Origin: Silene conica
Lineage: Eukaryota; Streptophyta; Magnoliopsida; Caryophyllales; Caryophyllaceae
NCBI GenBank assembly: GCA_029255685.2
Contig: CM055318.2
Coordinates: 15,443,001-15,507,000, forward strand
Direction of reading: 5' to 3'
Length of the DNA stretch: 64,000 nucleotides
The position numbers and the translations under genes are program-made. Shown one piece after another: positions 33,408-46,911 of this stretch. The notes under the pieces were generated by a model. That model had not been told where the DNA came from. It saw only the letters and a program-made list of their open reading frames with translations, and did no database searches. Numbering within the stretch: position 1 is the stretch's first letter; each line of letters starts with the position of its first letter.

Positions 33408-36400
33408 ATGGCTTCCTTCGCGTCTCTAAAATCCCAAATTTTCGACAGAGAAGATCGTAAACAGTATGTGCCCTTACCTTTCCTTCTTTAATCATCTTTT
33501 TTCAAACTTCTTTCATGCTTGACCTTCTGCATTTTCATGGTGTTGAATATTGTTTTATAGGCACTATCAAGCTCATATCAGAGGCCTCAACGCCTTCGAT
33601 CGCCACCATAAGTTTCTGAACGATTATGGTATTATTCCTCCCTTTTTTCCTCTCTTAATTGATTTTTGAATTCATTGATTGCGTTTATCAATTAGGGTTC
33701 CCATTTTATTATATACCTACCTTAAACTCGCTTAAGCTCCTAAGCATAGTTTTTAAGTACCGCTGCGATACCAATACATGACCGAGTTATAAAGTTTTGG
33801 AGTTTACGGTGACCGCATTTTACCGCATTTAACGAAATTAGGCTCCATAACCGATAACAGAACAGCGACCAACCGAGATTTGATACAATGCTCCTAGTTA
33901 AGATTTAGCGTAGGTGGGACGGAGGTACTATGAACAATATTGAATTCTCCCCCTGGTGTGTATTGTACTGTCATGGATCATTTGACACTCAAAATCTTTT
34001 TGGTCATATTATAAATTAGGAGTGTAAGATTGGGCTGCTCGGGAATGTGCTTGTAAGGAGCTATTCACCTGCGAATTTCCGGTGCCCTAAAACAACTGGA
34101 TGATGAACAGTCCTCTCCAACAAGGAGGATGGGGGCTACAGTTATCCATACAATTCCAGAGTTATTTCGGGTTTAATTTATGATTGGTCTTGGCTCTTTA
34201 TGAAGGTAGGTTATTAGGTTATTTAGGATTATAAGATTGGACAATATGGAAGTATGCATGTAAGGAGCTGTTTACCTGCATATCCTGGTGTCCTAAAGCA
34301 ACTGGTTGATGAGCAATCCTCTCCGCCAAGGAGGAAGGGGGCTACAGTTAGCCATACACATCTTATGTTGCTTCATGTTTTATTTGCTATGAATCTCATC
34401 CTATCTTGAAAGGAGGTTATTAAGTTATTGTGAGCTGAAACTCAAGATTCAAGTTCTTCAATTATTACCTTAGGATAATCAAAGAGTTGTAAAAAGGCCC
34501 AATTCCAAGTTGCTCAACTTTTATGTTTAAAATGATGATTGAAGTATTGTACGTGCAATTTGTGCTTTCTATCTGTTTCCACACCTTGCCGTAACGCTTC
34601 ATTGTTTTGCGTCAAGTGGAAGACTTTATGATTAGGTAAAAGGGGAGCTTGCAAGACGAGTTTTGTTAACTGTCTTAATATTACCATTTCCTCCGCATGT
34701 TAGCTAGGTTCTCAGTCATGGGATTTCCTAGTACCTGACACCATATATACCGTTATTTGTGACTCCTTTGAACAGCCACAAGCATTAATTATAATATTCA
34801 ATGATAAGTTTATACATCGATTTAATTTCCGTTGTTAGTGTTTCAACTTTCAATGCATTCTAAGGTGGCTAACCTACTTTTGGGCTGCCATAAGCGAAAG
34901 CAAAAGGATCTAGGAATGAACACATACCTTTTACGAATTAGTATATTGAAAAGCAAAAGCTACGCCAATATTCACAATCAGGGTGCCTCCCAACCCAATC
35001 CACAGCTAGTTTACATCCTACTGCAATATGTTTAAATTAGATAGACTACTCAACTACTGAAGTCCAGCTATCTCCTGTTTTCAGGGATCTGTTCCTGCTT
35101 GATCTCTATTTGAATATTTTTTGTCACTTAATTTGCGTGCATTGTTGGTATATTGAATCTGCTTCATTGTTTTTTTCTTTGTCTATAGTCAAGTACTATG
35201 GGAACGAACGATCTCTAGGTGAAAAACGGTCCCTTAAAACTGATCAAGACACTCTAAGAGAAGGATACCGGTATGTGATCTTTTTTTTTTCCGTGTCAGT
35301 TGGTAGCCATTCATGGTTCATGCTTGATAACATTATCATTCAGTCACAACTCAGAAGAATCCTTTGTGACCTCCCTTACCTTGATTTAGGCGCATGGTAC
35401 AAAAAATGCAACTGTTACATTACATAACAGCTACTATGTAATGTAACATAAGTAGAGATCGTTATGATTTAGGCGCAGGGTATTACATTATGGAATTTTA
35501 GTTTGCTTATGATTTAGGTGCAGGTATTCCATAATGTAATTCCATAACAGCTATTACAAAAATTCCTTTAAGAAAACTCCAGTATTTTGACTATGACAAA
35601 TGATGCTTCAAAGATATGTTTGGCACTTTAAAGGGGCTTCGTTTGTAGAACCATAATATTGATCGCGATGAATGATGCTTTGAAGTTATCTCCGATAATT
35701 TACCTATTTTTCCACCACTCAATCATTGGCCATTATATTTCTGTATAGAAGTTTTTTACACAATAATTTCACAATTGATTGTAAGAACATTTCATACGAG
35801 TATATAGACTACAACAAATCCAGGGGCGGCTATGGGCCGGTTCAGGGTGAGCCCAAGAACCGGGCCTCCAAGTTTGGGGGCCTCATTTACCTGGACTTAA
35901 CGTATATATACTATAAACATTACTTAAGCTATCACTAATTTGATGTGGTATAGTGGTTTGTTGGAAATTGTTAAGATTATTTAGTAGATCATTCCACCCA
36001 GGTTCAAGCCCCGTTGACAATACTTATTTCAGTTTTTTTACTCTAATTTATTTCACTTCTCTTGTACTTCTTTAAGTTATACTATCCTCCGTTTTTATAT
36101 AATGTACCCATTTGTTGAATATATGAGTGTAGTATTTTAATAAAATGGGTACATTATATAAAAATGGAGGAAGTATATATTTTCATGTTCTTTTCATTTT
36201 TTCATTATTTTTTTTATTACCCTATTATAAAATATCTTTCAAAGAGTTTTTACTCTCTTTAACCATTTTCATATAAATATGAGTTAATAAAATAAGTATT
36301 TGCTTATTTTTCTAAAAAAAATATTTCTTAAAAGAGATGAATGTTATCCAAATCGTTAAAAAAATGTGCTCTAGCTACTGGGTATCGTTTTAGATTTACA

Positions 36401-39400
36401 CATATTATGAGTTTCAAAACTTTTAGACATAATAGGTTGTATCTTAATAGATTGGATAAGGGCGCAAATTTTGTCTAATGGACAGAGAACGATAAAATCA
36501 ACATTCATTTATCGTTAAAAAAGACCGCGAAGTCAATATACTTGTATATTAATAAATAATTTTATGAGAATTATGGCCCACATCTACTATCTAGCACAGG
36601 GCCTCCCAAAAGTTTGAGACGCCCCTGACAAAATCAACTCAAGTTTCAGATCTCAAAAAGACGTTATTCTGTGATCAGGTTTGCTTAGTGATGAGCATTT
36701 TGCTTTTTTAATTTGTTACTATAGGTTCATTCGTAGTGAAGAAGATGAAATGGACACATCCTGGGAGCAAAGGCTGGTAAAGCGCTACTACGATAAGCTC
36801 TTTAAAGAGTATCCTTGCTTACAGTAGACAGTTGTCTGAATGTATTTCCAAATTGAAGCTTTAAGTTAACAATTTGGTAGCGATGATTGTTTAACAGAGG
36901 TGGCAATTTGAAAATTGCTAAAAGAGAGATTGTTTTCCCTCTATGCGAACTCTTTGTTATTTTAATCATATAACATAAATTCTATAAGGCTAAAATATTT
37001 TTAAGAGGAAAGGGTTAGGATAATCTTACAATGTGACCTGTCTCGGTATCATAATTTGGTCAAGACACTGTCTCTTCTTGTCCCTAAATTATGAGAATGG
37101 AGTGTGGAATAATTTGACATTTAGAGGGAGACTGAGTTTGGACTTTGTAAATGTTGGAATATATAACCCCACATGTGAGTGTCCCGTATTGTTGGAGAAA
37201 GACAGAATGTACCACTATATAACCAAGGGGGCTACTCCTACTATTGCCAATTGGTTTTAGGATGGAACCTCCCTTTTGTTGTCGAGTGATCTGGCTCTCC
37301 TCCGTTTGGGTGTGGCCCGACCCCTTTGCATGTTCTAACATGGTGTCGGCCCAGGTTTTTCGTCCTGGTTTTCGAATTTAAACTGGGCTCAAAATATGCC
37401 TCCGTGGAGGGCCTCTATGAGGATTAGTTAATTTCCGCACCGGTGCGCTCCCATGGTTTCGCCTTGGGTTTCGTAGGGAGCTCACATGTGAGGGGGAGTG
37501 TTGGAATATATAACCCCACATGTGAGTGTTCCAAATTGTTGGAGAAAGAGAGAATGTACGAGTACCACTGGTTGGGTGTGGCTTGGCTCTGGCTCGACCC
37601 GTTTGCATGTTGTAACAGTAAAAACAACAGGTTACTTTTGTTTGCTTGCATCCCTGCTTTGTGTCCAAATGTGTTCAAGTGGCTGATGAACTTATATTAA
37701 TGATTGATTGTACTGTGTCTTTGAGAGTGCTACTCAAATTTTTCTTAAACATTGTATCTTGTTAGCTTATCTGTGTCCTCTTTGTGTGGCATCTGTGATC
37801 AGTTATACAGTTTTTATCTGTGATTCCTTTTCGCTTTGAGAGCCTTGACTTGTTGCAGATACTGTATAGCTGACATGTCGAAATATAAGACTGGCAAGGT
37901 ACACAAAGTTTCTCTTTGAGAATCTCCATAGTTGCTGATCTTGACTAGGCATGCTACTAGGAACAGGGAGGGGGTAAGAAATGTTAGAGCCTGCTTGTAG
38001 AAATACCGAATTCTAAATTTGTAGGTTATGAAACTGTAGGAGCACATATATACTTCACAGCTAATAATAGTAATGATATGCTTATACCACATATTGTTCC
38101 AAGCCTCAATACGGCTCATAGACCTATCAGGCTATGAATTATCCAGCAATCCCACTGCTTTGTTGTGGTTTCTGCTCTTGAGGAATCACACTGCACTGTG
38201 TAAGTGATATTTGCTACTTATATACACATTGGATCTTTGTTTATTAGCCCCCTCCACGTCCTCCTCCTCCCTGTAACAGATCACCAAGTCATGGTCAATT
38301 GAGGTTGGGTAGTCATACAACTACAAGTATACAACTAAAGCGGGTTGTGCTCTGAAACCCCATCTCTTTTCCTCAACCTTATCTCCCAACCTTGGCAAGT
38401 CTTTGTGAAATAACTCCGATGAGACGAAAAAAGAAGGCAATCCCTGTTACCGATCGCACCTTGCATAGATCACCTTCATTCATGCTTAATAAGTTTCTAA
38501 ATTTCAGACCATCAACACTTCCATCAGTGTGTTAGCTACTTGCCGTTAGAAGTAGTAAAAGTGCTTTTGTTTGCTCTTAGTATTAGGCAATTCAGTACCT
38601 ATATGGAAGGACTTTCTGACTTGGAAAGAAATATCCTCTTGACAGATTGGCCTGAGGTGGAGAATAGAAAAGGAAGTAATGTCAGGCAAAGGTAATTACA
38701 CCATTTGAGCAGAACTGTCTCACTTTCTAAGTATGGTAACTTCTTTCTTTATATGCTGTTGAGGGCGTGTTTATGTGCAATGACTAGTGAGTATCGTTGC
38801 TGCCTTCCTATTTGATATCTGTTCTCGCACTCCACTCCATAAAGCCATCCTTCCCGAAAGAATGTAAAAAATGAGTGAAACATATCTTGATACTCGGACT
38901 CCAAATGGTCATGTGAACTTGTGTGTCCTTGGCTTTCAACCGGTAATAGCTACTGTGGTATTCCATCCATGATTATCATCTGATCATCATCCATAAGTCC
39001 ATAACTGAAAGAAACATATCTAGTTCTTTTGACTTGATCATCATCCATAACTGAGAAAGCTACTGATTATTCGACTGAAGTTTGGGAGTTTTGCTTGTCA
39101 GGGCAGTTTATCTGTGGCAACAAGCACTGTGATGAAAGAGAGGGATTGGCTAGCTTTGAGGCAAGTATTCTGTTTGTCATCTGCTAGTTGATGCAAACTC
39201 TGATAAAAACTGGTTACTGGTTCAGTTTCCTTTTCCTCCTCTTCCCGCGAGCCGCATCTCTTTATCCATTACTTTTTTGAGACTTTTTAGTCACTTTTCC
39301 ACCAGTTGAGACTTGAGAGCAATCATTGTAAATTAGCAGTTTCAGGGACTCATGTCTATTTTGTTGTTTTTCGCTCCTCCTTTCTCCCCTGCTCTTCTTC

Positions 39401-41008
39401 TGTTCCTTTTAACTTTTGGTTGCTAATTAGAACTGGAGCTCAAGTAGTGGTAAACTGGTAATTTGGTTCAATCAAATTTATTTCATTTCCAGAGACATTA
39501 TAATGGCTGCTTACCTTTGGTTTTGAATATGTTTTGTGATTATTTTCCTATTAATTCATCATCAGTCTGACATCTTATTTTCTGATCAAACCCCTTATTT
39601 GTTATTTTCCAGGTAAACTTTTCTTATTTTGAGGCAGGAGAGCACAAACAAGCTCTTGTCAAATTGGTTGTTTGCAAGGGGTTAGTCATTTGTCCCTTTT
39701 CATGTTGCTTTCTAGTTTCTAGTATGAAGTGTGTTTACCCAAAGACTTGTATATGTGTAAAATTTGTGACATTGCTCCTTTAAATTTTATTTTTGTGCAT
39801 TCATTCCTAGCTCTTTAAATCGACAGCATTTTAATTTAGGCAGTCAGCACTACTTTTTTATGTATTTAGGCTCTACGCGTTGTCTTAAGAATCAAGCATT
39901 ACATATATAAACATGTTTGACGTTTGGATTGTACTGGTTCTGGTGAATCCTCGTCAATAGCCATGGAGGCAAAGGAGGGGGTATAGTGGATATTATATTT
40001 CATGGAACAGCTCTTGGTGGTGGTTGTTTCTCGTCTTCGTGTCTTTCTCTCTCTAATACAGGAACCAGGTTCTGAGCTTCACTTATTGCTGCTAAAATAG
40101 GTGTGCAGAAAAACTTCACTATAAAAGAAATAAGGAGCATGCAGAGCTCAGACAGAAAGAGGAGGATAAGAGGAGCATGTATGAGTTTTTGTTCATAGCC
40201 CTATTTTGGTTGTGTTCTATAGGTTTTAGTGGGTGATTTTTCACTCTTGATGTTTATGTGCTAAAACTTTCAACTTCAGTCTTTCGGTTTTGGGCAGGGA
40301 ATTGACAGGAATAGAAGATGACATGGGTGATGAACATAGGAAGAGCATTGACAGAAAGAGAATAGAGACAGAGATGGAAAGAGAAGATTCCAGGGGACGG
40401 AGGTAATTTTGCTATTGGAGAAGGAAATTGGTTTGTCCATTGGTTTTGTGAATGAGCATACATCATTGTTCTTCAGGAAAAGGTCCAGCAGCAAGGACAC
40501 ATCTGATATCGAGGCCGAAACGAGCAAAGTGCAAAAGAAAAAAGGTGAAGCTCCTGTTCACTTATCACTAATACCTCTCTCAAGTTATTCTCTAATCTCT
40601 AGAAGTGTTGTCAGTCAATTAGGTTTTAAATCAAATAAGCTTGCATGACTCCCTGCATCTGAAGTCACATTAGAGGCAAAATCTTGCTTTCCCTCCTTGT
40701 GAGGCAGTTATCACAGATTACTGAAAATGCGTGGCACACTTCGATTAGAAAATTGAAAGAGGGAAGTGATTAATGTCACTCGTATCGTTACTGTGTTTCT
40801 GTCTTGTGCTGCCAACTACCATGTACTTTAATTTGTTTGAATTTCGGCCTCCTGGGAATAGGGCCACGTTGATTAGTGCTCCGCTACTTGAAAGATCTGA
40901 TCAAATGTTTTTAATTTGGCAGAGAAAAGAGAGTCAAGAGCAGGGAAGGGGAATGAAGATGAAGACGAAGACAGTTATGATGAGTATCTGGTGGGTATGT
41001 TTCCATAA
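33408..41008 (+). CDS. FRA10AC1 homologue, spliceosome-associated protein
   Basis: Homologue of FRA10AC1, reported in animals as a late-spliceosome (C complex) protein; a nuclear splicing role here is inferred. Exons: 33408-33463, 33561-33628, 35189-35270, 36725-36808, 37859-37898, 38646-38691, 39102-39160, 39613-39680, 40101-40178, 40298-40402, 40477-40544, 40923-41008 (279 aa). Conserved segments: YQAHIRGLNAFDRHHKFLND, DTLREGYRFIRSEEDEMDTS, WEQRLVKRYYDKLFKEYCIA, GQFICGNKHC and VNFSYFEAGEHKQALVKLVV. Cys130/Cys135 and Cys166/Cys169 form a probable zinc site. The tail is Arg/Lys/Glu-rich and ends in the acidic DEYLVGMFP typical of the family. Intron 4 looks U12-type and intron 7 has a GC donor. 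Introns hold several transposons. Confidence 0.9.
34014..34430. repeat. 207-bp tandem duplication in FRA10AC1 intron 2
   Basis: Two diverged direct copies, about 34014-34220 and 34221-34430. Shared phrases such as taaggagct, ggaggatgggggctacagtta / ggaggaagggggctacagtta and aggttatta recur at a constant 207 bp offset. Confidence 0.75.
35821..36627. mobile_element. hAT-like element in FRA10AC1 intron 3, with a nested MITE
   Basis: Ends caggggcggc...gacgcccctg are inverted repeats of the CAGGGGCGG type. The flanking 8-mers aacaaatc and acaaaatc agree at 6 of 8 positions. The interior holds no transposase. A Stowaway-like MITE (36077-36176) lies inside. Confidence 0.7.
36077..36176. mobile_element. 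Stowaway-like MITE nested in the hAT element
   Basis: A hairpin: tcctccgtttttatataatg...cccattt is mirrored by aaatgggtacattatataaaaatggagga. Core about 30 bp. TA flanks are present. Confidence 0.65.
37152..37617 (+). mobile_element. TRIM element in FRA10AC1 intron 4
   Basis: Terminal direct repeats of 189 bp (37152-37340) and 119 bp (37499-37617, internally deleted), both starting TGTTGGAATATATAACCCC and ending TAACA. A PBS-like tggtgtcggcccagg follows the left repeat and a purine tract gagggggag precedes the right one. The 5-bp target duplication GTAAA (37147-37151 and 37618-37622) is exact. Total 466 bp with no coding capacity: a terminal-repeat retrotransposon in miniature. Confidence 0.85.
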
Positions 41009-41458
41009 TGGTTTCTCCTCTGAACTAGTTACTTGAAATTGGACAGGAATACCATATTTCAACCTTCAAGTTCTAATGGGTGTAGTAATCTCATGTTTGT
41101 TTATATGCTGTAACATAAATACTCAAATAAGACTATTGTACGCTGCACAACATTTTTATTCTATTCTATGCACCTCATTTAATACTAATATTAGAATTAG
41201 TTAGGTTGTATCAAACAACGGTCTTATACTAGACCAGCTGAAGCTGTAAATTGCGACTTAAGAGACTTGGGTGATTGGGGGAATCCTTCAGTCTCATCTA
41301 TTTCATGCTGAGGATTCCTTTATGCAAGGTGTAAGGATCCGCAGATTTTAGCCGCAAATCTAGCCTCATAGCCAATAATTTGTGCACGCGGTCCTTTCAC
41401 TTCGAGCCTTTAGATTTCTTATTTCGCTTTTGTATTTTCATTTCTAGGTTTTTGTTTT

Positions 41459-41703
41459 AGGCCCTGTTCTTTTGGACTGAAACTGAACTGAACTTATAGG
41501 ATCTGAACTGAACTGAACTGAACTTATAGGAACTGAATTGAACTTATAGGAACTGAACTTAACTGAACTTATATGAACTGAACTGAACTTATAGGAACTA
41601 AACTGAACTTATAGGAACTGGATTGAACTAAACTAAACTTATAGGATCTGAACTGAACTTATAAAATCCGAACTTAATTAACTTTATTTTAATTTAAGTT
41701 AAC

Positions 41704-41746
<43 letters not shown>

Positions 41747-41786
41747 GTTATTATTGTTGTTATTATTATTATTATTGCTATTATTG

Positions 41787-41824
<38 letters not shown>

Positions 41825-42757
41825 TTTTTTTTTTTTATTATAACCGGGTATTTTTATTAAATATAAAGGATAAATTACATGAAATTTGTGGGCACCCGCG
41901 AAACTTGCTGGGCGCCCATTCCCTTAGCAATAGCAAAGCTAAGGCGAGTAAAAATAAAAGCAGCGCTCCGCGATCCTGCATCCTGGGACACAGAAAATTT
42001 CTGAATTCGCTTGAGCAAGGAAACAACATCTTCCCCTAACTCCCCAAATACTTATTTTTGTAGTGGTGCTACTGGCCATCAAATTACTTATGAGGTGGTT
42101 TATTATCCAATAGATGACATTGATAAAAAATTAATCTAAAACACAATGTAGTTTAAATTATTTTCAACTTTATATATAATGGTTTGTTCATAGTTCATAC
42201 ATTATACTACAATTACATTACGATAAAAATAATTCATTATTACAATTTTCTCTAACAATTTATTTTCTCTAATAATGGTGATGAAGAAACTGATTAATGG
42301 GAGAGTGACAATTGGTGAGGGTGAGGGCATCGTATGATGAGTTATTGTTTTTTGGCATTAATGAGGATGATAGTTTGGCATTAATTAGAGAGTAAAAGAC
42401 GGGTAAATTATTAATGAGTTGTTTTTTTATAGATGACGTGTATCGAATAATTAAAGCGAAATGTCTGTACGGTTGTTAAAAATAATACTCCGTATATAAC
42501 CTTTCTTAATTGAGTTTATATGAACTGAATTTATAGGAATTGAACTGAACTGAACTTATAGGAACTGAACTGAACTTATAGGAACTGAACTGAACTTATA
42601 GGAACTGAACTGAACTGAACTTATATATAGGATCTGAACTGAACTGAACTTATAAGAACTGAACTGAACTTATAGGAATTGAATTGAACTGAACTGAACT
42701 TATAGGATCTGAAGTGAACTTAAGTTAAGTGACTTGAAGTCCAAAAGAACAGGGCCT
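41459..42757. mobile_element. 1.3-kb inverted-repeat element packed with GAACTTATAGGAACT repeats
   Basis: Ends aggccctgttcttttggact and agtccaaaagaacagggcct are perfect 20-bp inverted repeats. Inside each end is an array of short units (aactgaacttatagg), left about 41480-41670 and right about 42510-42725, both in the same orientation. The core has a long ATT microsatellite (41705-41835) and non-coding DNA. No transposase is seen. A target duplication is not clear. Confidence 0.75.
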
Positions 42758-44128
42758 AGTACTCCAAGTCTACTTCCTGCGTGTTGAAAGCTTGGAGTCT
42801 CGTTTTTAGTTTAAGGTACGTTTTTAGGAGTTTAGAAAACGTATACCTATTCTGCAATGTTAATGTTCACTGCTACAAGATGAGAAATATCAAGTTTGCC
42901 TCTATGAGAGGTGCTAGTCAATGAAAAACCGCTTCTCATCATTAAGCTTGTTTATGCTTTCTTATTGCTTTCAATAATCGTATTACTTACTTTTATTGCA
43001 TTCGTGTGCCGGGCGTCGATAATCGTGACTAGGATTCCCGACACACACCCCGAAACCCGAGATACCTAGTGGGCGATCCCTCACTAGTACGAGACCCTTG
43101 TTGCTTGCATTCTTGCCCTAGAGTCGGGCAAGGGTGCGCACCACGATCCGACAAAAGTACCGGACCGTGACACAAGGCTTATTGATTTTATTTCACAACA
43201 ACTGCTATGATTATTGAAATGCCCACATTAGGATTCGAATCTAATCCATTTCCTTATTGATCACGACTCATGAGCAATCATCAGGAGCAGTTATTGGGTG
43301 GAAATGTAACCCAGTTTTCCAAAACAAGGGAAATCAAGCTGGGTGAGGACTCGAGTCATCCTCTTAAAAATGTCCAATAGAAGCCATATAGTCGGCAATT
43401 TTGTCAGCTTCACGAAAATCATGTTTAATTATCACTTCATTGAAAAAATGAAGTATAATTTTACATCTTTAATAATATTAGAATTTCCAAGGGAATTTGT
43501 CAAGTACTACGAATTGAATAAATAATACATATCACCTCCTACAATTAACTCTGAGATTCCTAAATATTTAGCTGTTAAAATGTTTTCATTTAAAACGAGA
43601 GCTTTTACAACAAGAATACTATTAAATCCACCATTTTGTTCCTAACAAAACAATTTTACTATTATAATCTCTTATTGAACTCCTTTATATTTTTATTTTT
43701 GCAAACAAAGTGTAAGTAAGTTACATGACTTGAAATAGATCAATATCAATCAATTCAATAACTATTTATAGATATCACAAAACTTTTTGTCATTCCTTAT
43801 TTCTCTCATTTTCTTCCTTACTCCAATTTCCCTATTTATGTGTACTTTTCTCATTTTCAGATTTTACATTCTTTTATACGAAATATAATTTTTTTCAATT
43901 TACCTTTTTATATATTAACTTTTAATATTCACTTTCTCCACGCGCATTCACCCTTCCCACCAAACTAACCAAGCTAAGTACATAACCCATTATAACCAAT
44001 CCCATCCCTAACCCTGGACAATTTCCTCGATATTTGTTTACATTCCCTACCTTTTAGTTTTAAACGTCAGAGATTAACCTACCTTTGAGAAACTTACCCC
44101 TCCCTAAAAATATATCATACCCCTACCT

Positions 44129-45121
44129 AGACCTGTCAAACGGGTCAAATGGGCGGGTTACGCGTCGCGTAATTCGGGTTCGGGTAAAATACGAGTCGGG
44201 TGTATTTCGGGTCAAGTCTATACGGGTTTCGGGTCGAAAACGGGGTCAATCAACCAACATCTTTTTCTCGCATTTTTTTGAAACTTCTTTTATATCGTAA
44301 TTTCTACCATTCTCGCCATAACCACCAACATCACCATCTCTTGCTCGTCTTAATCAACTTAATTGTCACTATTCTCGCCATAACCATCGTTATCGTTATC
44401 ATCACCCCACTAACTCGCTTAGTACATTATTGAGCTTCAAATAATATAACAATAATGACTTGTCATGTGATCTAAGGTGATGAGGTGGCAGTGTTGACAT
44501 GGAGTGCGGTTCAGTTCGACGTAATACGGTGGAAGTGACGGTTTGACACACTTCGAGGTGATGGTGTGGCATGTGGTCCTAGGTGATGAGGTGACAATGA
44601 TGATGTGGAATGAGGTGAACGTGATAGTGTGACACACATTTCGAAGTGATGACGTGACATGTGGTCCATCGAAATAATAAAGTGACAATGGTAACGTGGA
44701 ATGTAATTTGACGTACTACGGTGAACGTGATGGTGTGACACACGCTTTAATGTGTTGACATGCCATGTGATATGAGGTGATGAGTAGACGGTGCTGAGTT
44801 GGAATGTAGTTCAATGTACTACGGTGAAAGTGCGGCGTGACACACCCTTTGAGGTGATGACATGGTATGTTATTTGTGGTGATGATGTGACATACCGCAT
44901 ATATACATATTTCTGCTCAAAAATTTATAAGTTATCAATACCTATATGACTGTTTATTTTGAAAATGACGTATTGTCTTGACTCAACGATCAATACGTTA
45001 CGAGTCAGGTTTTGACCAGTTGTTTACGTGTCAAAACGGGTTCGGGTTGAAAAAATCGGGTTACTTTCGAATTAATTACGGGTCGAATTACGGTCAATTT
45101 TTAGGCCGGTATGACAGGTAA
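44129..45121. mobile_element. hAT-like non-autonomous element
   Basis: An exact 8-bp duplication CCCTACCT (44121-44128 and 45122-45129) flanks ends with acctgtca inverted repeats. Subterminal regions are rich in GGGTTCGGGT/CGGGTC phrases on both sides. The interior has a 85-107 bp tandem repeat (44457-44895). No transposase frame. Confidence 0.75.
44457..44895. repeat. Tandem repeat inside the hAT-like element
   Basis: About four units, each with gacatGTGGT..., ggtgatga, tggaatgta, tactacggtgaa and tgacacac in order. The tgacacac motif recurs at about 44543, 44628, 44735 and 44838. Units are diverged. Confidence 0.7.
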
Positions 45122-46911
45122 CCCTACCTCTCATTACACACCCTCCGACGTCACCCTATAATCTTCATATCTTAGATTAAAGTTCATAAACTATACATCA
45201 ACACTTTTTTGTCATTTCTTATTTGTCTCTTTTATTCTCTCTCTCTCCATTTCGGGCCAGGTTTTAATCCTTAGTTCCAGTTCGGGTTAGTTTGAATCCC
45301 TGGTCGAGATTTAGTGATCCTTAACCGTGAAAAATTAGAACGAGTCAAGTTTTCCGATCCAGTCTCGTTATTTCATGTATTAGAATTCCAATTTCTTAAA
45401 CATAAGTACTTTTTATTTTTTCAAAATAGAATTTAAAAATAACGTATTGATATTGACTTTTGAAAGTTGAAACACGTGAACGGGTCAAATGGATTGGTCA
45501 GTTAGGTCGAGATATAGAAGAAAATGAAGTGTGCAATGATGAGATAAAAGTGGCGAGGTAGAATTCTGGTAGATTTGCATGTATAACCGTTGACATCCGT
45601 TAATATGTACTTCGTATGTATGCAATGGACCAAAGTGTGTAAAACTTGCCAACTTTGTTTGTTAATGGTTCTTTAACGATAAATTGGGTAATACACCTTA
45701 ACGTAAGTATGGGCTCAATTCACTTAAGTATTACTTACTCCAAGTTACTATTAGTCTATTACATCTAACGGCTGCCTTTCACGCCAATTCCATCATTTCC
45801 ACAATCTAATATCTTCGGACATTCCTTTTTTGACCAACTTTATGACGACCTCACTTCACTCATTCTCGCACACTTCTTCGTTTTTAAGGTTGTCTTTCCT
45901 TGCAAAACCTTAATTGTCTCATGCATGCTACTATTTATTTTGAAACTTCTTGATAATAGATCGCGAACTACGATATCAAATTAGAGGGTGGCTTGAATTG
46001 CCAATTGGTTATCCTGATAAAGCAATCATGTAAGGGAGGGTGTAAATAAGTTAAAATCTGCTTGATAGACTCTAGAAATAGCTAAGAGGGAGGGAGTAAA
46101 TGAGTTAAAGCTCGCTTACTAACTCTCAAAATATCTGCAAGTTTAGCTTGAGCTTGAGGTCGAGCTCGAGCTCGATCTCGATCTAGTCATCAAAACCTTA
46201 GCTCAACTTGAGCTTTGACTTAATCCAAGTTGATTAAACTTACTAAAGCTCGGTAAAAGCTCTAATTCGTTGAGAACATCTGATACCATGTACTCTTATC
46301 TAAGACAGTCAATAAGTCGACGTAATAGAGTTTACTCATGATAATTAATACTAAATTTTAGTTCCAATGGTTGTACACATTCATGAATGGACTTAAATAT
46401 ATATTTTAAATACATTTATGGTAAAGTATATCAACTCTTGTAAAAAATAACTCCATGTGATGATGAAGAGACATAGTAAGATGTAATAAAGATAAGGTGC
46501 ATTTAATTAAAGATTAGATGCCATAATATTAAGGAGAGGAGTATTAAGAAGTAACTAATAATACCAAAAGAAATGAGTTAAAGAGAAGTAGGTTAGTTGG
46601 ACATAGATATGGGAAGTTGAAACAAACAATGTTGGTAAAGAAGCAATCAAGAAGGATAAATGGAGGTGTAACTAACAACACAAGATTGACAAGAATAGAG
46701 ATTTCAAATAAGAAAAGAGAAGGAAGGTAAAAGTGGGCTACCCGCCATACATTACATACAATACATATTACATACTATCTAATGTTACTCTTCCGTCTCA
46801 TTTTCTTCCTTCCTAATACATGACTCTTCTCTATTAACACCCCGATCGCAACCTCTTCATCATCACCCTTTTTAATCATCACCTTTCTTCTTCACTATCA
46901 CCTCTCTTTCT

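Noticed and set aside
37033..37700. Several short frames on both strands
   Set aside because: They lie in the TRIM element and intron 4 of FRA10AC1.
41705..41835. ATT microsatellite as a finding by itself
   Set aside because: Simple trinucleotide slippage is common in plant DNA; only its place within the larger element is of interest.
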